A DNA stretch of 64,000 bases from JBBRHQ01 sp963781345 (GCA_963781345.1 CAWAFQ010000007.1:62001-126000), one strand, 5' to 3'. Positions 29,033-38,270 are shown, counted from the first letter of the stretch. The notes: generated by a model not told the origin, from the letters alone. Translations and numbers: made by a program.

Positions 29033-29995
29033 TCAGACCAACCGGTTCGGAGGCTCCCGTCCCTCGAGCACGGCGGTCACGTTCTCGGCAACCGTCCTCG
29101 CCATTCCGTCGCGTGCGCTGACGGTCGCCGAGCCGATGTGGGGGGTGAGAGCGGTCCGAGGGGCATCGAGGATCGGCTGCGGGACCGAGGGCTCTCCCTC
29201 GTAGACGTCGAGGCCGGCGCCACCGAGGCGACCCTCGCGCAGCGCCGCCGCGAGCGCATCGAGGTCGACGAGGCCTCCGCGGGAGGTGTTGACCAGAACA
29301 GCCGTCGGCTTCATCAGGGCGAGAGCGTCGGCGTCGATCAGGTGGTGCGTGTCCGCCGTCGCCGGCGCATGGAGGCTGACCAGGTCGGAGCGGCGCAGAA
29401 GATCGGCCAGCTCGACCCGGGTCGCATCCAACTCGCGCGCTGCGTTCTCCCTCGGTGAGCGCGATGAGTAGAGCAGCTCGACCTCGAAGCCGCGCAGAAG
29501 CTCGGCGAAGCGGCGGCCGATCCGCCCCAGCCCGACGACTCCAACCGTGGCGCCGGTCAGCTCCACGCCCCGGTGCGCGCCCGGGTCCCACCCGCTCCAG
29601 CCACCGGCCCGCAGCTCGCGCTCGGTCGCAGGTAGGTGGCGCCCCGCCGCGAGCCCGAGCGCCAGCGCCAGTTCCGCTGTCGCGTTGGTGAGGACGTCGG
29701 GGGTGTTGGTGACGAGAACGCCCCGCTCCCGGCAGGCCTCGAGGTCGATGTTGTCGTGGCCGACGGCGAAGTTGGCCACGACCCTGAGGCCGGAGCCGGC
29801 GGCGTCGAGGAGGTCACCGTCGACGGCGACGGTCGGGTCGGAGACGAGCGCGGCCGCCCCGGTCGCTAGCCCGCGCACCTGCTCGGGGGTCGCATCGAGA
29901 CCGCCCGAGACGACATCGAAGCGCGCCTGCAGGGGCTCGGCTCCTGCCGGGAGCAGGGACCGGGCAATTGCCACTCTCTTCTTGGGCTCACTCAC
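29033..29995 (-). CDS. D-isomer-specific 2-hydroxyacid dehydrogenase (glyoxylate/hydroxypyruvate reductase-like)
   Basis: A 320-residue NAD(P)-dependent dehydrogenase. The nucleotide loop is VGVVGLGRIGRRFAE, followed by YSSRSPR, whose Arg suggests NADPH preference. NTSRGGLVDLDAL carries the catalytic Arg region, DVYEGEP the Glu, and LTPHIGSAT the catalytic His. The substrate domain NFAVGHDNIDLEACRERG is typical. Likely interconverts glyoxylate or hydroxypyruvate and the corresponding hydroxyacid. GTG 29995 is the start. Divergent to the DNA-binding gene at 30111. Confidence 0.92.
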   Translation of the reverse strand: MSEPKKRVAIARSLLPAGAEPLQARFDVVSGGLDATPEQVRGLATGAAALVSDPTVAVDGDLLDAAGSGLRVVANFAVGHDNIDLEACRERGVLVTNTPDVLTNATAELALALGLAAGRHLPATERELRAGGWSGWDPGAHRGVELTGATVGVVGLGRIGRRFAELLRGFEVELLYSSRSPRENAARELDATRVELADLLRRSDLVSLHAPATADTHHLIDADALALMKPTAVLVNTSRGGLVDLDALAAALREGRLGGAGLDVYEGEPSVPQPILDAPRTALTPHIGSATVSARDGMARTVAENVTAVLEGREPPNRLV

Positions 29996-30039
29996 CTTCG
30001 CTTTGTTCCTTCACGTTTGACACAGTCACATTTCACCTC

Positions 30040-30070
30040 TTGCGTGGCGAAACCAAAGTGTGATAACACT
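30040..30070 (+). promoter_or_regulatory. candidate promoter and small palindrome before the HTH gene
   Basis: Possible -35 TTGCGT at 30040-30045 and -10 GATAAC at 30062-30067 (16-base spacer). The -10 lies in the palindrome AGTGT-GATA-ACACT (30057-30070), which could be an operator. The surrounding DNA is unusually AT-rich for this window. The downstream gene has AAAGGA ahead of its ATG. Confidence 0.4.
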
Positions 30071-30110
30071 GTGAGTCAACAAATTTCGGGATCGAATTGA
30101 AAGGAATCAA

Positions 30111-30476
30111 ATGTCTAAGGCAAGCAACGTACTCGACGAGGCCCGCGCCCTGGTGGAGGCCCGTCTGAAGGAGCTCGACGAGGAGCGCAAGCGCCTCGAG
30201 CGCGCGCTCGCCGACCTGGGTGGCAGGGCGATGCGCAAGCGTCCAGGACGCCCACGGGGTTCGGCCAACGGCGGACAGCGCAAGCGCCGGCGCCGGCGCG
30301 GCGGAACCCGCGGTGACCAGGCGGTGAAGCTTATTCAGGCGAGCCCGGGGATCACCGCCTCCGAGATCGCCAAGCAGATGAAGATCAAGCCGAACTACCT
30401 CTACCGCGTGCTGGCCGACCTGCAGAAGGAGAAGCGGGTCCGCAAGGACGGCCGCAAGTACTACCCCGCCGGCTGA
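30111..30476 (+). CDS. putative DNA-binding protein: coiled coil, AT-hook-like linker, winged helix
   Basis: A 121-residue very basic protein, family not named. Residues 1-40 form a charged coiled coil (LVEARLKELDEERKRLERAL). Residues about 44-66 are a basic linker with RKRPGRPRGSANGG, which contains the GRPRG AT-hook core, then a run of Arg. The C-terminal 50 residues look like a winged helix-turn-helix (QAVKLIQASPGITASEIAKQ, KPNYLYRVLADLQKEKRVRK). Such architecture suggests a nucleoid-associated or regulatory protein. It is convergent with mdh and divergent from the 2-hydroxyacid dehydrogenase. Confidence 0.75.
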   Translation: MSKASNVLDEARALVEARLKELDEERKRLERALADLGGRAMRKRPGRPRGSANGGQRKRRRRRGGTRGDQAVKLIQASPGITASEIAKQMKIKPNYLYRVLADLQKEKRVRKDGRKYYPAG

Positions 30477-30486
30477 GCGACGCGGT

Positions 30487-30582
30487 AGTCCGGCTCAACT
30501 CCGCCGGGCCCGGCGGTTCGGCTCAACCCCGCCGAGGGGAAGCCGGTTCGGCCCCGCCGGATGAGCGCCGGGTGGATCCGGC
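30487..30582. repeat. short direct and inverted repeats between convergent genes
   Basis: CGGCTCAACTCCGCCG and CGGCTCAACCCCGCCG form a direct repeat, and GCCGGG-CCCGGC forms a stem between them, in the gap separating the HTH gene from the mdh 3' end. This may serve as bidirectional termination. A T-tract is missing. Confidence 0.5.
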
Positions 30583-31569
30583 TCAGACCAGCCCGAGCTG
30601 CGAGACCGCATCGCGCTCGGAGCGAAGCTCGGCGACGCTTGCGTCGATCCTCTCGCGCGAGAAGTCATCGATCTCCAGGCCCTCGACGATTGCGTACTCG
30701 CCTCCTGAGCAGCGGCAGGGGAAGCCGCAGATGAGCCCTTCGTCGACGCCGTAGGAGCCGTCGGAGGGCACGGCCATCGAGACCCAGTCGTCTGCGGGCG
30801 TTCCCAACACCCAGTCGCGGATGTGGCCGATCGCGGCGTTGGCGGCCGAGGCCGCGCTGGAGGCGCCGCGGGCCTCGATCACCTCGGCGCCGCGCTTTGC
30901 GACCCGTGGGATGTACTCGTCCGCGATCCAGGCCTCGTCGTCGACCGCGTCCCAGGCGCCGGCGCCGTTGACCCTGGCGTGGGTCAGGTCGGGGTACTGG
31001 GTCGGCGAGTGATTGCCCCAGGTGGTCATGTTGGTGACCGCCGAGACCGGTTCGCGGAGCTTGTTCGCGAGTTGCGCGATCGCGCGGTTGTGGTCGAGCC
31101 TCATCATCGCCGTGAAGCGCTCGCGCGGCACGTCGGGGGCGTGAGACATCGCGATCAGCGCGTTGGTGTTGGCGGGGTTGCCGACGACCAGGACCCTGAC
31201 GTCGTCGGCGGCGCCGGCGTTGATCGCCTCGCCCTGCGGCTTGAAGATTCCGCCGTTGGCCTCGAGCAGGTCGGAGCGCTCCATCCCCGGACCCCGCGGG
31301 CGGGCGCCGACCAGCAGGCCGACGTTGACGCCGTCGAAGGCCACCTTCGGATCGTCGCTGATCTCGATCTTGCGCAGCAGCGGGAAGGCGCAGTCGTCGA
31401 GCTCCATCGCCGTCCCCTCGGCGGCCTTGACCGCGTCGGGGATCTCGAGCAGCCGCAGCTCGACTGGGGTGTCGGGGCCGAGCATCTGGCCGCTGGCGAT
31501 GCGGAAGAGGATCGCGTAGCCGATCTGTCCGGCGGCGCCGGTGACTGTGACCTTGACTGGAGTGCTCAC
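30583..31569 (-). CDS. mdh: malate dehydrogenase
   Basis: NAD-dependent malate to oxaloacetate enzyme of the TCA cycle, 328 residues. I set the start at GTG 31569 (M-STPVKVTVTG) because AGGAG lies upstream and the Rossmann fold GAAGQIGYAILFRIASG follows directly; the longer frame upstream is a shadow of icd. The substrate Arg loop is VGARPRGPGMER, RLDHNRAI carries a catalytic Asp region, and the catalytic His is in TWGNHSPTQYPD. Residues fit the cytosolic/type 2 MDH group common in actinobacteria. It lies just downstream of icd on the same strand, so the two are probably cotranscribed. Confidence 0.96.
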   Translation of the reverse strand: MSTPVKVTVTGAAGQIGYAILFRIASGQMLGPDTPVELRLLEIPDAVKAAEGTAMELDDCAFPLLRKIEISDDPKVAFDGVNVGLLVGARPRGPGMERSDLLEANGGIFKPQGEAINAGAADDVRVLVVGNPANTNALIAMSHAPDVPRERFTAMMRLDHNRAIAQLANKLREPVSAVTNMTTWGNHSPTQYPDLTHARVNGAGAWDAVDDEAWIADEYIPRVAKRGAEVIEARGASSAASAANAAIGHIRDWVLGTPADDWVSMAVPSDGSYGVDEGLICGFPCRCSGGEYAIVEGLEIDDFSRERIDASVAELRSERDAVSQLGLV

Positions 31570-31610
31570 TGGATCATCTCTCCTGAAGTCGGTGGTTGGG
31601 AGCGGGGACG

Positions 31611-32825
31611 CTACGACATCGCCCGCTGCAGGCTCTGATCGATCGAGGCGAGGAACTCCTGCGTGGTCTGAAACCCCTGCTCGGGGCCGACGAGGAGGGC
31701 CAGGTCCTTGGTCATCGCACCGCTCTCGACGGTCTCGATGCAGACTCGCTCCAGAGTCTGGGCGAACGCGGAAACCTCGGGCGTTTGATCCATACGGCCG
31801 CGCGCGGCGAGCGCCCGGGTCCAGGCGAAGATCGAGGCGATCGGGTTGGTCGAGGTGGGGTTGCCCTTCTCGTGCTCGCGGTAGTGGCGGGTGACGGTTC
31901 CGTGGGCAGCCTCGGCCTCGACGGTCTTGCCGTCGGGCGTCATCAGCACGCTCGTCATCAGCCCGAGCGACCCGAAGCCCTGAGCGACGGTGTCGGACTG
32001 GACGTCGCCGTCGTAGTTCTTGCATGCCCAGACGTAGCCCCCCTCCCACTTCAGCGCCGCCGCGACCATGTCGTCGATGAGGCGGTGCTCATAGGTGATG
32101 CCCGCGGCCTCGAAGTCGGCGCGGAACTCTGACTCGTATACCTCGGCGAAGAGGTCCTTGAAGCGGCCGTCGTAGCGCTTGAGGATGGTGTTCTTGGTCG
32201 AGAGGTAGACGGGGAAGCCGCGGTCGAGCCCGTATCGCATCGAGGCCCGGGCGAAGTCGCGGATCGAGTCATCGAGGTTGTACATCGCCATCGCCACGCC
32301 CCCGCCGGGGAAGTCGTAGACGTCGAGCTCGATCGGCTCGGAGCCGTCCTTCGGCGTATAGGTCAGGGTCAGCTTCCCCGCTCCCGGGACGACCATGTCC
32401 TCGGCCCGGTACTGGTCTCCGAAGGCGTGGCGGCCGATCACGATCGGCTTGGTCCAGCCGGGGACGAGCCTGGGTATGTTCGAGATCACGATCGGCTCGC
32501 GGAAGATGACGCCGCCGAGGATGTTGCGGATCGTGCCGTTCGGTGAGCGGTACATCTCGCTCAACCCGAACTCCTCGACCCGCGCCTCGTCCGGGGTGAT
32601 CGTCGCGCACTTGACCCCGACCCCGTGCTCCTTTATCGCGTTCGCCGCGTCGAGCGTGACCTGGTCGCGGGTCGCCTCGCGGTTCTCGATCCCGAGGTCG
32701 AAATAGATCAACTCGACGTCGACGTGGGGAAGGATCAGCTCCTCCTTGATGAACGCCCAGATGATCCGGGTCATCTCATCGCCGTCGAGCTCGACGATCG
32801 GGTTTTTGACTTTGATCTTGGCCAT
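31611..32825 (-). CDS. icd: NADP-dependent isocitrate dehydrogenase
   Basis: Oxidative decarboxylase of isocitrate to 2-oxoglutarate, 404 residues, of the dimeric eukaryote-like (type II) NADP-IDH group. N-terminal IVELDGDEMTRIIWAFIKEE, the substrate loop YRSPNGTIRNILGGVIFREP, and the metal/nucleotide block NYDGDVQSDTVAQGFGSLGL and AAHGTVTRHYREH are all present. ATG 32825. Together with mdh downstream it forms a TCA pair. The monomeric IDH common in other actinobacteria is not what is seen here. Confidence 0.96.
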   Translation of the reverse strand: MAKIKVKNPIVELDGDEMTRIIWAFIKEELILPHVDVELIYFDLGIENREATRDQVTLDAANAIKEHGVGVKCATITPDEARVEEFGLSEMYRSPNGTIRNILGGVIFREPIVISNIPRLVPGWTKPIVIGRHAFGDQYRAEDMVVPGAGKLTLTYTPKDGSEPIELDVYDFPGGGVAMAMYNLDDSIRDFARASMRYGLDRGFPVYLSTKNTILKRYDGRFKDLFAEVYESEFRADFEAAGITYEHRLIDDMVAAALKWEGGYVWACKNYDGDVQSDTVAQGFGSLGLMTSVLMTPDGKTVEAEAAHGTVTRHYREHEKGNPTSTNPIASIFAWTRALAARGRMDQTPEVSAFAQTLERVCIETVESGAMTKDLALLVGPEQGFQTTQEFLASIDQSLQRAMS

Positions 32826-32920
32826 CTTCGGGTGCGCGCCGGGACCCTAGATGATCGGCGGACGCGGGCGAGATCGAACTCGGTGGATTCGCAGCCCTTC
32901 GCTGCGGCTAAGGTCAGGAT

Positions 32921-35900
32921 GTGGCAACGATGAAGTGCGAGCGCTGCGGAACCGAGGCGACCGGCGAGGCCCGCTTCTGCTCGGCCTGCGGTGCGCCGCT
33001 CGGCGCCGCTCCGGGGTCGGAGCGAAAGGTGGCGACGATGGTCTTCGCCGACCTCGTCGGCTCGACCGCGATGGCCGCAGGCTCGGACCCCGAGGAGATT
33101 CGCGGCCGGCTGTCTCCGTTCTTCGAGGTTGCCCGCGAGACACTCTCCGAGCACGGTGGGACGCTGGAGAAGTTCATCGGCGACGCGATCCTGGCGGTCT
33201 TCGGAGTGCCCGTCGCCCACGGCGACGACCCCGACAGAGCGGTGGCCGCGAGCCTGGCGCTGATCGGGCGAGTCGCCGAACTCGGCGGCGGGCTGGCGGT
33301 TCGCGTCGGCGTCGAGACGGGCGAGGTCCTCGCGAACCCGGGTGACGGCGACCTCTCGGTGACCGGCGACGCGGTCAACGCCGCGGCTCGGCTCCAGCAG
33401 GCGGCCGCGCCCGGCGAGGTCCTTGTCGGCGAGCGCACGGCGCAGTCGTGCCGCAGCGTCGCCCTCGAGCCCGGTGCCGCGATCGAGGCGAAGGGATTCG
33501 GTCGTCCCCTACCGACCTGGAGGGCGTCGGTGGAGGGCGGCAGCGACGGAGGGACCGAGACGCCGCTGATTGGACGGGAGGACGACCTGGCGCTTCTGCG
33601 GCTCATCTACCGCCGGGCGGCCCGTGAGCGCGCGCCGGAGCTGGTGACGATCATCGGCGAGGCGGGGATCGGCAAGACGCGGCTGACGCGCGAGCTGACC
33701 GAAGACCTGGCGAGCGGCCCGGATCCGCCCAGGGTGCTGGTCGGACACAACCCACCGTACGGCCGCGGGATCGCCTTCTGGGCACTGGGGGAGATCCTCC
33801 GGGGTGCCGCCGGCCAGCCCGCCGAGGCCCCTGTGAGCGAGGTCGAGAGGTCCCTCACGTCCCTGCTGGCCTCGCTGGGAGCCGATGACGCCGCGGAGAT
33901 CGCCGCCTCTCTGGCGCTGGCGCTTCGGGGCAGCGAGGCGGAGGGCGAGCACAGCGCCGAGGAGGAGCTGCGCCGCTCCTGGCGGCGCTTCGTCGGCCTG
34001 CTCGCCGCAGATCGTCCGCTCGTGATCTGCATCGACGACGCTCACTGGGCCGACGACGGACTGCTCGACCTGCTCGAGGAGGCGGCGTTCGGCCTCAGTG
34101 ACGCCCCCCTGATACTGCTCTGCACCAGCCGCCCCGAGCTGATGGAGCGCCGCCCCGACTTTGGCCGGGCCGTGGCGAACGTCAGCAAGATCGAGCTGCG
34201 ACCGCTCGACTCGCAGGCGACCACGGCCCTGGCGGCTCGGCTTCTGGGCGCCTCGCAGTCCGAGGCCGAGCGGGTCGCCGAGGTCAGCGGCGGAAACCCA
34301 TTCTTCGCCGAGGAGGTCTCCCGGACGATCCTCTCCTGCGGCCCCGAGCACGAGCTGACCGAGCTGCCGGACACCGTGCAGGGGACGATCGCTGCCCGCA
34401 TCGACCTGCTGCCGCCGACCGAGAAGCGCGCCGCCCAGCACGCCGCCGTCCTCGGCCACAACTTCTCCGACGCCCAGCTCGGGCATCTGATCGGCTCGGC
34501 GCCGGCGACCGAACTGAAGGAGCTTGCGCGCAAGGCACTGATCGTGGAGCAGGTGTCCGAGGGTCCCGGCCATTTCGCCTTCCGCCACCAGCTCATACGC
34601 GATGTCGCCTACGACACCCTGCCTCGGGGCGAGCGGGCGCGGCTGCACGAACGGGTCGCGGCGGAGATACGGGCGAGCGCCGGCGGACGCTACACGGAGC
34701 TGGCCGAGCTGCTCGCCTTTCACTTCGCTCAAGCGGCTGCGCTGCAGACCTCCGAGGCACGGTTCAACACAGCCCGAGAGGCGGTGCTGGAGGCAGCCGA
34801 GATCGCCGTGCGGAGAGGAGCCGGAGGGCGGGCCCAGGAGCTCTACGAGCAGGCGGCAGGGCTCACGGATGCCCCAGCCGAGAAGGCCGCGATCCTGAAG
34901 ACGGGCGCGGAGATCGCGCTGCGGCGATGGGCAGGGCCGCCGGCCCTGCAGATGCTTCGCGAGGCCGCGAGCATCCTGGAAGAGGCCGGAAAGGGCGCTG
35001 AAGCGGCGGCGACATACGCGCGCGTGGTTGAGGTTCAGACCAGGTTCAGTGGCATCACCGGCAGGGCTTCTGAGGACGAGGTCGCCTCGATCCACGCCAG
35101 AGCCTGCGCTCTCGCCGACCCGGCCGACCAGACCACCCAGGCCAGGTTGCGGCTGAACGACGCCTGGATCTCCTGGGCCTTCGACCGCGAGGACGAGATG
35201 GACGAGGCGGCCCAGGAAGGGCTGGCGATGGCCCGCAGGGTCGGAGATCCGGTCCTGATCTCCGGTGCGCTCGATGCCGCGCAGGGACCGCAGTGGGACG
35301 CAGGTCACCACGGAATGGCCGTTGAGTTCTCACGAGAGCGCCTCGAGCTGATCGACGCCAATCCCACTTCCCCGACGCTTGACGTGGAGCGCAGCGACGC
35401 CCTTCACATGATGGTCGAGTCCCTGCTTCAGACCGGGGCCTTCCGCGAGGCGGCTAACTTCGCCGCCGACGCGAAGCGCCAGGACATGGGGCGGGGAATC
35501 GCCTACTCGGCCTGGGAGCGCGAGATGCTCCCGGCGTTCTACCTCGGCGAGTGGGACCTCGTGCTGGAGAGCAGCCGCCGGTTCCGGGAGGAGTGGACGG
35601 CCGCCGGCAGTCCGCCGCTCGCCGCGATGGCGGCGGCACTGGCCTCGGCCGGGGCGATCTACGGCTACCGTGGGAACCCAGCAGCGGCAGAGGAGTGGTT
35701 CGAATTCGGGGAGCAGGTGGCTCCTGACGTCTCCGGCCAGCTGCCGGGAATTACGGTCTGGCGCGCCGACGTCGACCTCCACCACGGCCGCTTAGGGCAG
35801 GCTTCAGAGCGGCTCCGAGACGCCGCCGACAGCTTCTGGTGGCGCCCCGTCTTCTATGCGGCGCGGGCAGAGGCCTTCGCACGGGCCGGCTCCGGCTCTG

Positions 35901-36142
35901 TCACTGAGGCGATCGAGCTTGCCGAGCGCTGGGTAGGCGAGAACCGCTACGCGATCGGCCTCCTGCAGAGGGCACGCGCTGTGCACGAGGGCGACGAGGC
36001 GCTGCTGCGGGACGCCTACCGGCTCTTCGCCGAGATCGAGTGCCCCCTGCAGACGGCACGGACCGGCTGGCTGATCGGAGGAGCCGCCAGGGAGGAGGCG
36101 GTGGAGACCTTCGCCCGGCTGGGGGCGGTCCTGCCCGCCTAG
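32921..36142 (+). CDS. zinc-ribbon class III adenylate/guanylate cyclase with AAA ATPase and TPR-like region
   Basis: A 1073-residue multidomain signalling protein. Residues 1-30 are a zinc ribbon (CERCGTEATGEARFCSACG). A class III cyclase domain follows (VFADLVGSTAMAA, KFIGDAILAVFGVP, TGDAVNAAARLQQ; about 38-190), with the metal Asp residues present. A STAND-like ATPase starts around 210 with Walker A GEAGIGKTRL and LVICIDDAHWADDG. The remaining 600 residues are Ala/Glu/Leu-rich helical repeats, consistent with TPRs. Such proteins in mycobacteria and relatives are proposed transcriptional or signalling regulators. Cyclase activity (cAMP) is plausible but unproven. Its stop shares CTAG with that of the convergent cyclic-nucleotide-binding gene. 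Start GTG 32921 with AAGG upstream. Confidence 0.9.
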   Translation: MATMKCERCGTEATGEARFCSACGAPLGAAPGSERKVATMVFADLVGSTAMAAGSDPEEIRGRLSPFFEVARETLSEHGGTLEKFIGDAILAVFGVPVAHGDDPDRAVAASLALIGRVAELGGGLAVRVGVETGEVLANPGDGDLSVTGDAVNAAARLQQAAAPGEVLVGERTAQSCRSVALEPGAAIEAKGFGRPLPTWRASVEGGSDGGTETPLIGREDDLALLRLIYRRAARERAPELVTIIGEAGIGKTRLTRELTEDLASGPDPPRVLVGHNPPYGRGIAFWALGEILRGAAGQPAEAPVSEVERSLTSLLASLGADDAAEIAASLALALRGSEAEGEHSAEEELRRSWRRFVGLLAADRPLVICIDDAHWADDGLLDLLEEAAFGLSDAPLILLCTSRPELMERRPDFGRAVANVSKIELRPLDSQATTALAARLLGASQSEAERVAEVSGGNPFFAEEVSRTILSCGPEHELTELPDTVQGTIAARIDLLPPTEKRAAQHAAVLGHNFSDAQLGHLIGSAPATELKELARKALIVEQVSEGPGHFAFRHQLIRDVAYDTLPRGERARLHERVAAEIRASAGGRYTELAELLAFHFAQAAALQTSEARFNTAREAVLEAAEIAVRRGAGGRAQELYEQAAGLTDAPAEKAAILKTGAEIALRRWAGPPALQMLREAASILEEAGKGAEAAATYARVVEVQTRFSGITGRASEDEVASIHARACALADPADQTTQARLRLNDAWISWAFDREDEMDEAAQEGLAMARRVGDPVLISGALDAAQGPQWDAGHHGMAVEFSRERLELIDANPTSPTLDVERSDALHMMVESLLQTGAFREAANFAADAKRQDMGRGIAYSAWEREMLPAFYLGEWDLVLESSRRFREEWTAAGSPPLAAMAAALASAGAIYGYRGNPAAAEEWFEFGEQVAPDVSGQLPGITVWRADVDLHHGRLGQASERLRDAADSFWWRPVFYAARAEAFARAGSGSVTEAIELAERWVGENRYAIGLLQRARAVHEGDEALLRDAYRLFAEIECPLQTARTGWLIGGAAREEAVETFARLGAVLPA

Positions 36143-36465
36143 CCGCGCCCCTGGGTCTCGCGCAGGCGCGTCGCCAGGGTGACCAGCAGCGGCCAGGCGA
36201 CCTCAGGGTGATCCTGAACGAAGGGACGGAACTCCCATGCGCTCATCCCGCGGCAACGCAGATCGGTGGCCGCAACCACGGTCGCCGTCCGCGGGCCGTC
36301 GTCGATCAGGGCGATCTCTCCGAAGAAGTCACCGGGCACGAGGGTGCGGATCTGCTCGCCGCCGATGCTGACCGAGGCGTTGCCCTCCTCGATCAGAAAG
36401 AAGCCGACGCCGCTCTGGCCCTCGGTGGCGATCACCGAGCCCTCGGAGAAGGTGCGCTCGCTCAT
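36139..36465 (-). CDS. cyclic-nucleotide-binding domain protein, start uncertain
   Basis: A protein of at least 108 residues consisting of one Crp/Fnr-type cNMP-binding domain: FFLIEEGNASVSIGGEQIRT, LVPGDFFGEIALIDDGPRTA is the phosphate-binding cassette with the GE and R-T-A residues, then WEFRPFVQDHPEVAWPLL. No HTH follows. ATG 36465 is the only standard start, yet the same frame continues upstream and encodes RVPLFAGVDAKSLKRLAKQ, the normal beginning of this domain, with no ATG, GTG or TTG before a stop. A CTG start, or an indel near the ATG at 36559, is likely. It may sense a nucleotide made by the neighbouring cyclase. Confidence 0.8.
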   Translation of the reverse strand: MSERTFSEGSVIATEGQSGVGFFLIEEGNASVSIGGEQIRTLVPGDFFGEIALIDDGPRTATVVAATDLRCRGMSAWEFRPFVQDHPEVAWPLLVTLATRLRETQGRG

Positions 36466-36596
36466 CTGCTTCGCCAGCCTCTTCAGACTCTTGGCATCGA
36501 CGCCGGCGAACAGCGGAACCCGGGCCAGGCTGTCGGATGAGTCGGCGATCGGCGGATCATATCCCCGCTTCGGTGGCTGCGCGTACCATCTGGTCT

Positions 36597-38270
36597 GTGG
36601 CGACGACCGAGGAACGCGATCCCCACCGCACCCACACCGTCTTCAACCAGTCGGTGCCGCTGGAGGACCTCAACACGTTCGAGCAGGACCGCCCACTGGT
36701 CGAGGCCCTGCGGCGCGAGGGAGCCGGATGGGCCGAGGAGCGGGCGATCGCATTCGGCGCGCTCTGCGGCTCGCACCAGGTGATCCGCTGGGGCTTCGAG
36801 GCGAACGAGATGCGACCGGTGCTCCATACCCACGACCGCTACGGCAATCGCGTCGACGAGGTCTCTTTCGACCACTCCTGGCACGAGCTGATGCGGATCG
36901 GCGTCGCCAACGGGCTGCACTCGCTGCCCTGGCGCGAGCCCGGTCCCGGGGCCCACGTCGCCCGAGCCGCTCTGTTCATGCAGCTCGCCCAGGCCGAGGG
37001 CGGAGTCGGCTGCCCTCTCTCGATGACCTACTCGGCGGTACCGGCCCTGCGCCACCAGCCCGAGGTCGCCGAGGAGTGGGTCGGGCGGCTGCTCTCCCTC
37101 GGCTACGACGAGCGCTTCCTCCCCGCGGCGGAGAAGCGCGGGGCGCTGTGCGGGATGGCGATGACCGAGAAGCAGGGCGGCTCCGACGTCCGTGCCAACA
37201 CAACTTCGGCGGCGGCGCTGAACGGCGGCGGTCCGGGAGCCGAGTACGAGATCACCGGCCACAAGTGGTTCTGCTCGGCGCCAATGTGCGACGCCTTCCT
37301 CGTCCTCGCCCAGACGGACTCGGGGATCTCCTGCTTCCTGATGCCGCGCTGGACCCCCGATGGCGAGCTCAACCGCTTCCAGATCCAGCGGCTCAAGGAC
37401 AAGCTGGGCAACCACTCCAACGCCTCCAGCGAGGTCGAGTTCCGCGGGGCCTGGGCGCGGATGGTCGGCGAGGAGGGTCGCGGCGTCCCGACGATCATCG
37501 AGATGGTCAACCACACCCGCCTCGACTGCGCGATCGGCTCGACCGCCGGAATGCGGGCGGGGGTGGCCCAGGCCACCCATCACGCCGCCCACCGCTCGGC
37601 CTTCGGCAAGCTGTTGATCGACCAGCCGCTGATGCAAAACGTCCTCGCCGACCTCTGCGTCGAGTCGGAGGCGGCGACGGTTTCGGTGATGCGCCTGGCC
37701 CGCAGCTACGACGAGGCAGCCGGCGGGGATGGGGGTGCCGCCGACTTCAGGCGGCTCGCCAACGCCGTGCTGAAGTACTGGATCTGCAAGCGCGCTCCAG
37801 CCCACGCGGTCGAGTCGCTCGAGTGCCTCGGCGGCAGCGGTTACGTCGAGGAATCGGGAATGCCGCGCCTCTACCGCGAGAGCCCCCTCTCCTCGATCTG
37901 GGAGGGATCGGGGAACGTCCAGTGCCTCGACGTGATGCGGGCGATGGTCAAGAGCCCCGCAGCGGTCGACGCCTTCTTTGGCGAGGTCGCCGAGGGAGCG
38001 GCGATGGAGCCGCGCCTGCAGGCATTCTCGGAGCAGCTGCGGGTCGAGCTCGGCACCGATGCGCAGACGCTCGAGCCGCGCGCCCGGCGCCTGGTCGAGC
38101 GGATGGCTCTCGCCCTTCAGGCCTCGCTGCTCGTCCGCTATGGCGACGAGGCCGTCGCTGACGCCTTCTGCGCATCGCGCCTCGGCGGAGACTGGGGCCA
38201 GGCCTTCGGAACGCTCCCCGCCAGGGTTGACTTCGCGCGGATCATCGAGCGCCACCGGCCGCTCGTCTGA
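36597..38270 (+). CDS. aidB: AidB-like acyl-CoA dehydrogenase
   Basis: A 557-residue flavoprotein of the acyl-CoA dehydrogenase superfamily, closest in motif pattern to Escherichia coli AidB (alkylation-response). AMTEKQGGSDVRANTT, GHKWFCSAPMCDAFLVLAQT, RLKDKLGNHSNASSEVEF, and the C-terminal SLECLGGSGYVEE are shared with AidB. AidB binds FAD and DNA and is induced by alkylating agents. Isovaleryl-CoA dehydrogenase activity has also been reported for E. coli AidB. I placed the start at GTG 36597 (M-ATTEERDPHRTHTVF) because it matches the family N-terminus and the region before is non-coding. Confidence 0.88.
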   Translation: MATTEERDPHRTHTVFNQSVPLEDLNTFEQDRPLVEALRREGAGWAEERAIAFGALCGSHQVIRWGFEANEMRPVLHTHDRYGNRVDEVSFDHSWHELMRIGVANGLHSLPWREPGPGAHVARAALFMQLAQAEGGVGCPLSMTYSAVPALRHQPEVAEEWVGRLLSLGYDERFLPAAEKRGALCGMAMTEKQGGSDVRANTTSAAALNGGGPGAEYEITGHKWFCSAPMCDAFLVLAQTDSGISCFLMPRWTPDGELNRFQIQRLKDKLGNHSNASSEVEFRGAWARMVGEEGRGVPTIIEMVNHTRLDCAIGSTAGMRAGVAQATHHAAHRSAFGKLLIDQPLMQNVLADLCVESEAATVSVMRLARSYDEAAGGDGGAADFRRLANAVLKYWICKRAPAHAVESLECLGGSGYVEESGMPRLYRESPLSSIWEGSGNVQCLDVMRAMVKSPAAVDAFFGEVAEGAAMEPRLQAFSEQLRVELGTDAQTLEPRARRLVERMALALQASLLVRYGDEAVADAFCASRLGGDWGQAFGTLPARVDFARIIERHRPLV

